Below, piece by piece: positions 45,110-55,264 of a stretch of DNA of 64,000 nt. A program made the translations under genes and the position numbers. Under the pieces are notes generated by a model. The model had not been told where the DNA came from. It searched no databases and worked only from the letters and a program-made list of their open reading frames with translations. Within the stretch, counting starts at the first letter, position 1. Every line of letters begins with the position of its first letter. The stretch lies in NCBI RefSeq assembly GCF_027943255.1, contig NC_072897.1:44862044-44926043 (forward strand), read 5' to 3'. Source of the stretch: Anastrepha obliqua. Taxonomy: Eukaryota > Arthropoda > Insecta > Diptera > Tephritidae.

Positions 45110-47476
45110 AGTACTTTACACTGGGTGAAAGTGAGAGAGTTTGTCCGTTAATATTTGGTAGGGTTTGGTACCTTATATCTGGTCGTAAACAGCATAAGTT
45201 CTGTTTTACGCGCGTTTAAACTTATGCCACAGCCTGTAGCCCGAGAGTTAAGCTCGCCTAGCACCCTTTGAATGATCCCACTGATCGTATTGGGACACAC
45301 TCCTGATGCCATTAACATCACATCATCAGCGTACGGGACCTCTTTTACCCCACCTCCATTCAGTTTTTTTAAGATTTTACTAATAACACATAACCAGAGA
45401 AGTAGAGGTAATACTCCCCCCTGTGGAGTACCCCTATGAACTCTCTTAGTTATGTTGATAGTACCCATATAAGCTCTAATGATCCTGGTTTCTAGCATAG
45501 AGATAATCCAATTGCTGATACAATTTTCCACCCTTAAGTCTATTAACGCCCGTTGGATAGCATCAGAGCTAACGTTATTAAATGCGCCTTCTATCTCAAG
45601 AAAAGCTGCCATGGTATACTGTTTGCTTACTAGATACCCCTATATTGTTCGTATTACCGCGTGAAGCGCTGTCTCTGTCGATTCTCCTTTTAGGTGAGCA
45701 TGATGTGCAATTGATATACTACAGCTCTCCAGCGAGCTTCTAATGTGTATCTCTAGAAGCCGTTCAAATGTCTTTAAAAGGAAAGACGACAGACTAATTG
45801 ACCTAAAGTCCTTCGCTGATTCATGGCGCCTTCTACTACTAGATACCCCTATATTGTTCGTATTACCGCGTGAAGCGCTGTCTCCGTCGATTCTCCTTTG
45901 AGGTGAGCATGATGTGCAATTGATATACTACAGCTCTCCAGCGAGCTTCTAATGTGTATCTCTAAAAGCCGTTCAAATGTCTTTAAAAGGAAAGACGACA
46001 GACTAATTGACCTAAAGTCCTTCGCTGATTCATGGCGCCTTTTACCTACCTTTGGTATGAAGACGACTCTAACAAGCTTCCCGCTATTTGGAATATAATC
46101 TAGGTTTAGACACGCTTTGAAAACTTCCATTAGCCATGGTAGAATATTATAAAGAGTTTTCTATAACATCTTGGGAAAAATCTCGTTAGGGCGTGGCGAT
46201 TTGAAAGGTGAAAGTGATTTGATTGCCCATGCAACCTTATCTTTTGTGACTATTACATCGGCAAGATGCTGTGGGTCATAGCGGCCCCGCCGGATTCTTC
46301 CAACATCGCTATTGTGAGCGCTACATCCCGGAAAATGAGTATCTAAGAGAAGTTCTAGAGAGAGTTTCCTCTTGATCCAAGAAGCCATTGAATGATCTTT
46401 GGACAAAATATGGCTGAGCTTTGCAGAATCTCTGGTAGATTCGATCGAAGAACAAAAACCTATCTAGCTCTCCTTCTTGGGGGACCTAGTTGCCTTTTTT
46501 AACTGTCTCCGACTTTCTCTGTACAATTGCTAATTACCTGTTGAGTAACTGAGATTAAAATTTGATTTGGCTTCGTCCCTTAATTTCGAGAGTTCATTGC
46601 TCCACCAGGGAGGATAAGATTTTTTGCTATATTTAGTTTGACAAGACGTTTTATAGGCCTTACTGAATGTCTTCTCCAATGTCGTAATCCTACTCTCAAG
46701 GTTTTCCGTGAGAGTGATCTGGCTGATCGGAGTTCTTCCTAACCTATTATTTACTACACTTTTTGAACTTTTTCCAATTAGTTCTTAATGGGTTTCGATA
46801 CGCTAAGGGTGTATCCACCCTCAGATCCAGCTCGTAAAGTATCAGGCTGTGATCCGAGAAAGAATTTTTGTTGTCTACGCTTACTGAACTGTTTTCGGTA
46901 AGTAAAGTAACATCAATCACTTCCGCCCATCCCCTGAAGTATTCCGTACTAGAAAAGGTGAAAGAGGTGGTATTACCTTTGTTACGTACCATCAGGTTAG
47001 TATTAATAATAAAATCGTAAAAAGACTGACCTCGTTCGTTCGTCTCCGAGCTTCTCCATAGAGAATTCCTTGCGTTGGCATCGCATTCGAGTAGCAGGTT
47101 TTTGTTGCTAGCTTTAAGCACAAGCCGACGAGTCTCCTCGGGTGGTGCGGGCCAATCATGTGCCATATAGATAGAAGTATTATGCCGACATCGTCAGGGG
47201 CTTCCACCTCAACAGCCGTCACATCCTGTGAACAATGTGGGTTCAAATGCTAATTAGCAACAATACACGATCTGGGGTTACCTTTAGTCCGTTTGTAGAA
47301 GAGGTTATGGTTGTTTCCAGTATACCCCTTCACCTCGGTGCTCCGCACCCAGAGTTCCTGGATTAATGCGATGTCGATATCCTCCTCCGCCAGGAGAACG
47401 GTTAGGTTGTCCGCCGCAGACCGCGAGTGCTGCAGGTTTATTTAGACAACCTTGAGACCCATGCTGCTGGTCGCTT
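45110..47476 (-). pseudogene. LOA ORF2 endonuclease and RT, copy B
   Basis: Endonuclease 47246-46747 (LLLECDANARNSLW, SFSDHSLILYEL) and RT 46406-45148 with HRGTPQGGVLPLLLW and PYADDVMLMASG near 45340-45300. A 209-bp direct duplication at 45629-46046 disrupts the RT. The 5' end stops at 47476, where mariner sequence begins. ORF1 is missing. Confidence 0.85.
45629..46046 (-). repeat. 209-bp tandem duplication inside LOA copy B
   Basis: ACTAGATACCCCTATATTG starts at 45629 and 45838. The two units differ at a few sites. At GTCTCCG and CTTTGAGG the second unit matches copy A, while at CTCTAGAAG the first does. Confidence 0.93.
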
Positions 47477-47592
47477 GTTGAAAAAAAAACGTTGCCAAGA
47501 TGAATACTATAAAACTCCGGCCATAAAAATCGTTAATCATCTCTCGATAGCTTAATCCATTAACCTGTAACACCTGTTATTGGAAAACACTT
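47477..47592 (-). mobile_element. Mariner terminal fragment
   Basis: Matches the right end of the mariner at 21785-22352: the GTTGAAAAAAA and CTCTCGATAGC blocks and terminal CACCTGTTATTGGAAAACAC, ending next to TA. It adjoins the broken LOA end directly. Confidence 0.8.
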
Positions 47593-47594
47593 TA

Positions 47595-48423
47595 GTACAT
47601 TATTATTCGATATGTGAATTTTAATGTTCAAGAGGAAAAATATGTATACAATTTTAGAAGTAAAAAATACAAATTGACTGAAAAAATTAGCTCAACAAAT
47701 TGCGGCTTTGGTCCTAGTTGTTATGAACAGCGCTGCACAGCTCACAGACGCTTCAATATTAAAGATGTGGCGCTTTGGGCTCCATCCGAAGGCTGAATGT
47801 ATGTACAGTAACCTCCAAGTAAGCCGCATTCTGATATCAGAGTAAGTTTTTAACTTTGCTGGTATATGCGTATGTTTTTGTTCACTTTTTATCAATTGGA
47901 GAGCTACATACGTAAAGTACTATACTAATTAATTATTTACCTACCATCAGAGAACATAAAATAATTGTTTCGAAATTTTTTCTAGTATCGAAATGTCCGG
48001 AACAGAACTTTCTTATAAACTACTTCTTGCTACTTCTGCATCTTACTGTACGCTCATGCGCGCACTAGACGCACAGCAGCTGCGGCTGTCGAGCATTTAG
48101 AAGACATGCATGTCAAAAATTCACGAGTCAAGAAATATTGGCAAATATTTCTGTAATAAATATTCCAGTATTGACTATTTTGATTTGATTTCTGCAATCT
48201 TAGAAATAAATTTTTGTCATCGTTGAGAAAAACTGGCATATGGGCCGCTCGTTTTATGAATGAAAGTACTTTGCTCGAAATATAAGCTCGAACTTATTAA
48301 TGAATTAGTTTTTGTTGTGCTGTAAAATATTTGAAACTGTTCAGGCCAAGTGTATATGCATATGCAGAGAATTGTTTTAGCATTTGTTAGGCAGGAATTC
48401 GATCATTTGGGTATTTACTCTCA
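47595..48423. other. Stretch without recognised content
   Basis: Unremarkable AT-rich sequence. Small open frames (for example 47614-47796) have no recognisable features. Confidence 0.5.
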
Positions 48424-48538
48424 TACAGGGCGGGCCATATAGCGTTTGCTTTTTGAACCATCTATTTTTTTGAGAATGGTAACACAAATGACATGTCAAA
48501 TGTGTTCATAATTTACTTAAAGGTTTGACATTTATGAA

Positions 48539-49222
48539 ATGGGACGCTATACGCTTGAACAAAATTGGGAAATATTGAAAACCTATTTCCAAAGTGGTGA
48601 GTTTTCTCCTTTTTCTTTTCTGATTTTCACATCGGTGGCTACGTCAATAAGCAAAATTGTCGGATTTGGGGCTCAGAAAATCTACACGTTACCGTAGAGA
48701 AGCAAAAGCATCCACAACGAGTCACTATTTGGTGCGGTTTTTGGTCTGGCGGCATCATCGGGCCATTTTTTTCGAAAATGAGCGAGGAGCCGCGGTTACA
48801 GTAAATGGCGAGCGTTACCGTGGTACATGCTCAACGAGTTGTTTCCAAAAATTGAAGAGGATGACATGGACGACATTTGGTTTCAACAGGACGGTGCAAC
48901 TTGTCACACTGCCAAAGTTACACTCGATCTTTTGGCTACCGTTTTTGAAAACCAAATAATCAGCAGAAATTCCGATATCAATTGGCCGCCTCGGAGCTGT
49001 GATTTAAGCCCGTTGCACTATTTTTTGTGCGCAGCCGTTAAGGACAAATGCTATGCGAACCATCCAGAGACGATTGATGCTATAAAAGATGAAATCGAAG
49101 TTGCCATTCATGAAATTGGAGCCCAAACAATCGAAAATGTGCTTAAAAATTGGGTTGATCGAATGGCCTACTGTAAAGCCAGTCGTGGCAGTCATTTGAA
49201 CGATATTATTTTTCATTCATAA
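48539..49222 (+). pseudogene. Mariner transposase, internally deleted
   Basis: ATG at 48539 starts MGRYTLEQNWEILKTYF, a standard mariner N-terminus. After about 21 codons the sequence jumps to the SD..HIGGYV region, losing most of the DNA-binding domain. The first Asp region is damaged. The rest has TVEKQKHPQRVTIWCG, IWFQQDGATCHTA (second Asp) and WPPRSCDLSPLHYFL (third Asp), ending SRGSHLNDIIFHS at a natural stop. Frames shift near 48600-48660 and 48830. Confidence 0.87.
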
Positions 49223-49423
49223 GTGACAATGTTCAATCTTCAAAATAAAAAAAAGTTTGAAAAAATATTGATTAGTTTTTGGAGTGAAAACTTCTTTAGA
49301 ATCGTTGGGAGTAATTTGAGACTCGATGAAACGAAAAAGCGACACTCTTGGCTACGAAGCGTTCTATTATATTTTGATATAAACGTAGCGACGAACTAAA
49401 TAACTTTTAGGCCAGCGCCGACA

Positions 49424-49716
49424 GCATGGCGCGATAGCCGAGCGGCTAGCAATGTGAGCTTCCGATCCAAAATCCTTGGTTCGAATCACAAGAACAAAAT
49501 TTTTTGTATGCAGTTATTTTATTTTATTTTATGATATGTTTATGAGGAGCTTTTTTTCATGGCAGAAATACACTCGGTGTTTTGCCATTGCCTGCTGAGC
49601 GCTATTAGAAAAATAGTTTTCCTTAATCTTGGTGTTTTCACCGAGATTCGAACTGACGTTCTCTCTGTGAATTCTGAATAGTAGTCACGCACCAACTAAT
49701 TCGGCTACGGCGTTTG
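49424..49716. repeat. Two convergent tRNA-like SINE heads
   Basis: Plus-strand head at 49426-49492: A-box-like TAGCCGAGCGGCTA and B-box-like GGTTCGAATCA. Minus-strand SINE at 49716-49540: head with TAGCCGAATTAG and AGTTCGAATCT, body CACCGAGATTCGAAC and GGCAATGGCAAAACACCGAG. The body matches the SINEs at 12131 and 50718. The result is a tail-to-tail arrangement. Confidence 0.75.
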
Positions 49717-49872
49717 TTTAATTTTACTGATGCAAAAATGAGGAAAAATATATGAATAAAGTTTGTTTACTGTTTACACATTTTCCAAAGGTGACGGAGA
49801 ACCAAAAAAAAAGTCGATTTTCAAACAAATACGAGTGCATATGTGTAATTGTGTTAGAGTTTCGGTCACGCC

Positions 49873-49957
49873 CCAGCAAAACCTGCGTGCATATGTGTTT
49901 GTAACATTCAAAAAAATGTAATTGTGTTAGAGTTTCGGTCACGCAGGTTTTGCTGGG
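49873..49957. repeat. Inverted repeat with flanking direct repeat
   Basis: CCCCAGCAAAACCTGCGTG (from about 49871) is followed by its inverse CACGCAGGTTTTGCTGGGG (about 49939-49957). GTAATTGTGTTAGAGTTTCG precedes each arm (about 49845 and 49918). Confidence 0.85.
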
Positions 49958-50031
49958 GACGCTCATAATAGCAACCGCGTGTGTATTTTTATATTCGTAA
50001 ATATTTTCATTTTTAAATATTTACCGCAATT

Positions 50032-50433
50032 ATGCCGAAAAATAATTCAGAAAAGTGTCGTGAATATCGACAGAAAAAAAAATCAATAAATAGCATCACG
50101 GAATTCATTCACGAAAATTTAATAAAGTCTACACCAGAAGTATCGCGGATCCTTAGAAAAGATTACAATAAAGTTCCAATGATTTTAAGTGGCGATTTTA
50201 ACGTAAATTTTGCATTGGACACAGCGGTTCCTTTAATTGACGTTCTCAATACAACATTCAATTTAAAAATGTGTAACAATCGCACTGAATCGACAACACG
50301 ATCAAAAACAACCATTGACGCGGTATTTCAAAGATATGTTGACAACATCGAAACCAAAGCATTTGTATCATATTTTAGCTATCATAAGCCACTCGTATCA
50401 TTTGTTGAAATTGAAAACATTGAGGATGAATAA
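50032..50433 (+). CDS. EEP (endonuclease/exonuclease)-like small protein, partial
   Basis: Intact 133-codon ORF from ATG 50032. The N-terminus is basic (NNSEKCREYRQKKK). The rest has a VEFxHENL-like helix, MILSGDFNVNFA (the GDFN motif of EEP nucleases), TTRSKTTIDAVFQRY (ID region) and SYFSYHKPLVSFVE (a YHK/SDH-like end). Only the C-terminal half of an EEP fold is represented, so it may be a deletion product. Similar domains occur, to my recollection, in Helentron-associated and multicopy arthropod proteins. Whether it is expressed is unknown. Confidence 0.55.
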   Translation: MPKNNSEKCREYRQKKKSINSITEFIHENLIKSTPEVSRILRKDYNKVPMILSGDFNVNFALDTAVPLIDVLNTTFNLKMCNNRTESTTRSKTTIDAVFQRYVDNIETKAFVSYFSYHKPLVSFVEIENIEDE

Positions 50434-50717
50434 TAATAAAACGAAGAAAATAAAATATGAACTTTATAGCAATATTATAATGAACCTATAATTATCCCGC
50501 TCCTAATGCTGCTTTCGTCTTATTCTCTCTCAGTTTGTTTTACGGAAGGTTTCACTTCTATCGCGTCTAACCGTTAGACTGGTATTTTTTTTATAGCCGA
50601 TTCAAAAAGCAAATTTAACATGGCCCACCCTACATATGCAAATACGTTTCTTTAAATTTTTTTATTTATTTTAAATTTGAAAGCTTTATAAATACTATAA
50701 AATACATATATACATAT

Positions 50718-51032
50718 ATGTATATAATTGGCGCGTACACCTTTTTTGAGTGTTTGGCCGAGCTCCTCTTATTTGTAATATGCGTCTTGATGTTGTTCCA
50801 CAAACGGAGGGACCTACAGTTTCAAGCTGACTCCGAACGGCAGATATTTTTTAGGAGCCTATTCATGGCAGAAATATACTCGGAGGTTTGCCATTGCCTG
50901 TCAAGGGGCGACCCCTATTAGGAAAAACTTTTTCTTAATTTTTTGATCTTTCACCGAGATTCGAACCGACGTTCACTCTCTGAATTCCGAATGGTAGTCA
51001 CGCACCAACCCGTTCGGCCACGGCGGCCGCCA
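50718..51032 (-). mobile_element. tRNA-derived SINE, full head
   Basis: Minus strand from 51032: GCCGTGGCCGAACGGG (A box), then GGTTCGAATCTCGG (B box), the body including GGCAATGGCAAACCTCCGAG, GCCGTTCGGAGTC and GCTCGGCCAAACACTC, and an AT-rich tail (50690-50730). Same family as 12131-12408, and it shows the complete RNA polymerase III promoter boxes missing there. Confidence 0.85.
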
Positions 51033-51124
51033 TGCATACATACTATTTCTATACTATATAATATTACTATATTATTCTCTGTAATAAAATGTAAATTGAA
51101 AAAAATTTCGTTTGCCAAAGGAAC

Positions 51125-51345
51125 AAATAAATGCACATTCAAATGCCGTCAGCAATTTGATTTCATACAGGAGCCAAAAAGTGAGCAGAGAAAATGTACT
51201 CATACAGAATTCACTGTAATCAACTCTGTTAAGAATTCCGCGCTGTCGAGTTGGACGAGGTAAGAGGTTTGTTTTGACTATTCACACTATTTGTAGCTCG
51301 TGAGACTTCCCTATATCATTAACGTTCTCTACGTTTGCAATACCG
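51125..51345. repeat. Interspersed repeat, partner of 11800-12030
   Basis: Shares ordered blocks with 11800-12030, for example CAATTTGATTTCATACAG, GAATTCACTGTAATCA and CATTAACGTTCTCT. It lies next to the SINE at 50718-51032. Family unknown. 51350-51640 beyond it shows nothing recognised. Confidence 0.75.
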
Positions 51346-51644
51346 TCGAAAATAAAGGTGCGGGCGAACGAAAGTGAGACAAGAATAAAGCGAAACCGAA
51401 AAAATCAAGTTGACCAACAATGAGGTTCGATAGAACTTTGTAGTTTTTAAAAGAGTTAAATTAGCCTTTGGCCTTCGATAAATCATTATTTTCAAAAATA
51501 GTGAAAATTTGGACTAAAAAATCGCGCGATTTTTTTGCCGAAATTTTAGACTGCGCCCCTCTTTTGTTTGAAAATGTATATATAATATATGCATACATGT
51601 TATATAACAAAAAAAGGAGCTTTTTTTAATTTTAAGTACATATA

Positions 51645-52372
51645 AAGGGTTTTCCAATAACAGGTGCTAATTTGAATACCTCGCTATTTCGGTAGATGTC
51701 ACTTTTGAAGCTGTAATTTTTTGATATTTGAGAAGTAGAAACTACGCCATTAATAAAAATGGAACAATACACGCTTACACAACGCATTGAAATTATTAAA
51801 ACTCACTATAAAAGTGGTGAAAATTTGGCAGAGATGGTTCGTAAAACTCGAAGATTTTGAGTCATCGTGAAGCACCTTGACGGACCGCAATACAGAAATT
51901 AGTGAAAAAATTCGAGCTGTTGGGGCAAGTTAGTGATGTGAAGAATAAAACCTCTGCACGTCGTTCAAGAACAGTCGAAAATATTGCTGTTGTAGCCGAA
52001 AGTGTTAAAGAAAACCCAGGTTTGGCCATTCCTCGTCGTTATTTGGAATTAGGCATTCCAAAAACGTCATTACACCATATTTTGCATAAAGATTCGGGTC
52101 TTAAGGCTTATAAAGTCCAGTTAACACAAAAACTCAAGCCGGTCGATCATCCGGCGGTGTCATTGGACCTTACTTTTTCGAAAGTGAAGCTGAATCAACA
52201 GTTACGGTGAAGGGATTGTGCTATCGAGAGATGATTAACGATTTTTTATGGCCGGAATTAGATGGTATTTATCTGGACAACGTTTATTTTCAACAAGACG
52301 GAGCTACGTGCCACACAAGCAACGAAACCATTGATCTTTTACGAGAAGAACACCTCTTATTGGAAAACCCTT
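51645..52372 (+). mobile_element. Mariner deletion derivative with both TIRs
   Basis: Starts AAGGGTTTTCCAATAACAGG and ends with inverted AAGGGTTTTCCAATAAGAGG, each next to TA (51643-51644, 52373-52374). 728 bp. It contains start and middle pieces of a transposase but lacks the C-terminal third. Confidence 0.9.
51759..52360 (+). pseudogene. Mariner transposase fragments
   Basis: ATG 51759 starts MEQYTLTQRIEIIKTHYKSG, the N-terminal HTH, then a shift and a stretch (51902-52140) with RRYLELGIPKTSLHHILHKD. A deletion joins it to EAESTVTV-like sequence, LCYREMINDFLWPELDGI and VYFQQDGATCHTSNETIDLL (second Asp). The third Asp region is deleted. Complementary in content to 21995-22330. Confidence 0.85.
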
Positions 52373-52643
52373 TATATTTTTACAGATATTTGTTTGTTTG
52401 AAATATACATATATAAATATTGCAAAAATATATATATTATTAAATGGCGATTTTTGAATTTTAATTAATTATATATTTTTACAATTTGGAATAAAAATCT
52501 CGCAATTTTCTTTACATTTCTCTTCAACGAGATTTCAGTAGAAGATGCAAATACGGTCGTATAAAACCTAATTTTTAAGTTTTTCCTGGGGGTTCTATAA
52601 AGGTTGGGACTTTCATCGTTATAATGGTGGGACCTTACTATTT

Positions 52644-53010
52644 CTATTGGGCGTGGGGGGCGGTATAACTAACTCGTTTTCGATTTATAATATTTTGATT
52701 TTTAGATGGAGATCCATTCGAAAGTAAATTAAAAGAAATATGTTTAGAAACATTTAGGGGTGGCTGGTATTTATCAAAATCCGATATTAAAGTATCGACT
52801 TCGATAGAATAATTTATATGTGTAAAAGAAGGTCCGTTTAGCCATTTAGCAAGTGATAAGATAGAGTTACAATCACTCACTTTTTGGCAAACGGCTATAT
52901 TAATCCTCGAACCAGTCCTGATACACTTTTTGGTATGTCCTTGAGCTTTCTCAGCGATTTGGTTTTTATTACCGCAATCATCGCAAAACGCTGTCCTATC
53001 ATCAGTCTTT
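52644..53010 (-). other. Unrecognised open frame
   Basis: Minus-strand frame with a CDDCGN motif and mixed composition. The first part (above about 53015) is antisense to the RTE-like element. The rest has no recognised family. 52375-52640 shows nothing. Confidence 0.25.
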
Positions 53011-53016
53011 CCAATC

Positions 53017-54897
53017 TTGGGAACTGGAAGAAGTCGTAGGAGGCAAAATCTGGTGAATACGATGTTGTCTGATATCACTGCCATTCAAGAGATGCGAGGC
53101 AAGAAAACTGTAGGACCTTGCGACGTCTACTACAGCTGTCATGTAAAGGAGCGCAAATTCGGTGTCGGATTTGTTGTGGGAGAGAGACTTCGTCGTCAAG
53201 TACTGTCGTTTACTCCGGTACTGTCGTTACGCCCGATTTTTTAACGCCTCGCTCATTTGCGCCCACGCCCCGACGGAAAAGAAGGTCGATGCGAGCAAAG
53301 ATTCCTTCTATAACCGCTGCCCCCGCCACGATATAAAAATTGTGCTAGGCAACTTTAACGCCAATTTTGGAAAATTTGGCTGCACACCATAACATCCTGT
53401 CACGGACAGAAGCTTATCGACCTCGCCGCGGCCCGAAACATGCTAGTTTGCAGCACCAGAGACAAATTATCATAAAAAAGAAACGACATGCCGAAAAACG
53501 TGAGTGTGAGGAGCTTGAGATGCTGGCCAATAGGAACAATGCCCGAAAATTCTACCACGGCGGCTTACAGAAAGTTTTAAGACCGAGGCGTTTTTTTTTA
53601 AGAACAAAGATCGCGATCTGGTGACTGACATCCAGAACGTACTTAATTATGGAGGGAACACTTCTCGAACTTGTTAAATAGTGGTAGCTGAGCATGTCAC
53701 AGAGAATGTGAATATCCCGATACCCCAATTATTGACGACGGAATTGTCGTTCCGCTACCCGACCATGACAGGGTAAGAGTAGCTATAACTCGGCTAAAGA
53801 AAAACAAAGCCGCGGGCGCCGACGGACTGCCGGCTGAGCTATTCTCACATATCGGCGAAGGGCTGGTAAAGTATACCTGCCGATTGGAATTTAAGTGTGC
53901 TCTGCCCAATCCTTAAGAAGGGTGATCCTGCAATTTGTGCCAATTACCGCGGGATTAGTCTTCTAAATATCGCCTATAAGGTCCTAGCGAGCGTACTGTG
54001 TGAAAGGCTCAAGTCCACCATCAACCAACTGACCCTATCAGTGTGGCTTCAGACCTGGAAAGTCTACCATCGACCAAATATTCACAATACGCCAAATCTT
54101 GAAAAAAAACCATGAAAGGAGAATCGACACACCCCATCTTTTCTTTGACTTCAAAGCTGCATACGGCAGTACGAAAAGAAGTTACTTGTATGCCGCGATG
54201 TCTGAATTTGGTGTCCCCGCAAAATTAATACGGCTATGCAAGATGACATTGCTTAATACCAGCAGCGTCGTCAGAATTGGGAAGGACTTCTCCGAGCCGT
54301 TTGATACCAAACGAAGTTTCAAACAGAGTGACTCGCAGTAGTGTGACTTTTTTAACCTGATGTTGGAAAGGATCGTACGAGCCGGAGAACTTAAGCGCTC
54401 AGGCACAATATTTTATAAGAGCGTACAATTGTTGGTGTAAGTCGATGATATTGACATCATCGGCCTTAACAACCGCGCTGTTAGTTCTGCCTTCTCCAAA
54501 CTGAATAAAGAAGCAAAGCGAATGGGTCTGGTGGTGAACGAGGACTAAACGTAGTACCTCCTGTGATAAAACAAGCAGCCGGTGCACTCGTCACTATTGA
54601 CTGTTAAGATTGCGAGGTTGTAAAAGACTTCGCTTTTGTATCATGCCCGTCCTAACGTATGGCGCAGAAGCGTGGACGGTGACAATATCCGATGAAGTAT
54701 CGCTTGCAGTGTTGGAGAGAAACATTCTGCGGAAGATTTTTGGACCTTTGCACGTTGGCAACGGCGAATATCGCAGACGATGGATCGATGAACTGTATGA
54801 GCTTTACGAGGACATAGATGACGCAGCGAATAAAGATACAGCGTCTACATTGGCTGGGTCGTATCGTCCGAATGATGCTATGGAAAAATTTTGATTT
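53017..54897 (+). pseudogene. RTE-like LINE ORF (endonuclease and reverse transcriptase), decayed
   Basis: Endonuclease remnants: ITAIQEMRG (catalytic Glu), ERKFGVGFVVGERL, LICAHAPTEKK and DIKIVLGNFNANFGKFG (GDFN equivalent, Asp replaced by Asn). RT: RLKKNKAAGADGLPAELF near 53800, ILKKGDPAICANYRGISLLN (53910-53970), FDFKAAYGS, FGVPAKLIRLCKMTL and VDDIDIIGLNNRAVS near 54440-54490. C-terminus: YGAEAWTVTISDE and RRWIDELYEL. About 1.9 kb against roughly 3 kb expected; deletions include the endonuclease C-terminus. The exact clade is uncertain. Confidence 0.75.
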
Positions 54898-54899
54898 GC

Positions 54900-55013
54900 C
54901 TATTTTTGAATTTCGGATGATTCTTATATAAACCACTTTATAGTTTATTCATTTAAATATTTATGTCCATAAAGGAAGATAATTTTATACCTACCATAAA
55001 TTACCATTAGACG
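54900..55013. other. Short unassigned spacer
   Basis: AT-rich sequence between the RTE-like fragment and the Tc1-like element. Nothing recognised. Confidence 0.4.
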
Positions 55014-55264
55014 TCCTATGCTCCAACTAGGAGTTAAATAAATTCAGTTTTTCGAATTCAATAGCAAAAAATACCACTCTTTATTTATCTTTGGTTTCTT
55101 TTTTGTATTGATTCATATTTATTCACAGAATTCAAAGAGGATCTATTACAAAAACTTCAAATTCCTTGGACAAACAACAACTATAGCAACAAAAACTAAT
55201 AACAGTTAGCTGGCTTTACAAACTTTAATACAGGCCTTTTTTCATTAAATACATACATAATGTG

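Larger units (their letters stand above)
37982..47476. repeat. Tandem duplication, copy B
   Basis: Begins with GTTATGACTGCCG at 37982 (copy A 24066) and ends at 47476 (copy A 37003). It lacks the Jockey insertion but has a 605-bp element at 38946-39550 and a 209-bp internal duplication at 45629-46046. It is also missing copy A's LOA ORF1 end. Confidence 0.88.
49276..50582 (+). mobile_element. Insert in mariner, possibly a non-autonomous Helentron
   Basis: Inserted in a T-run. The left end GGAGTGAAAACTTCTTTAGA resembles the inverted right-side GAAGTGAAACCTTCCGTAAA (about 50537-50560). A perfect GTCTAAC/GTTAGAC palindrome lies at the right end (about 50565-50580). T-T insertion, sub-terminal inverted motifs and a terminal hairpin are features of Helentrons (Helitron2), which also encode EEP endonucleases like the ORF inside. 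The ends are not proven. Confidence 0.45.
48426..50632 (+). mobile_element. Mariner element with a 1.3-kb insertion near its 3' end
   Basis: Left terminal CAGGGCGGGCCATATAGCG next to TA (48424-48425), then TTTGCTTTTTGAAC. The inverted right end, AGGGTGGGCCATGTTAAATT then TGCTTTTTGAATC, lies at about 50594-50632. The transposase stops at 49222 and its usual 3' sequence (GTTTGAAAAAATATTGATTAG) runs to about 49275. There an unrelated insert begins, ending near 50582. Confidence 0.78.

Noticed and set aside
49426..49492. Candidate functional tRNA gene
   Set aside because: A and B boxes are present, but the sequence does not show a full cloverleaf with paired acceptor stem and is embedded in SINE-like sequence.
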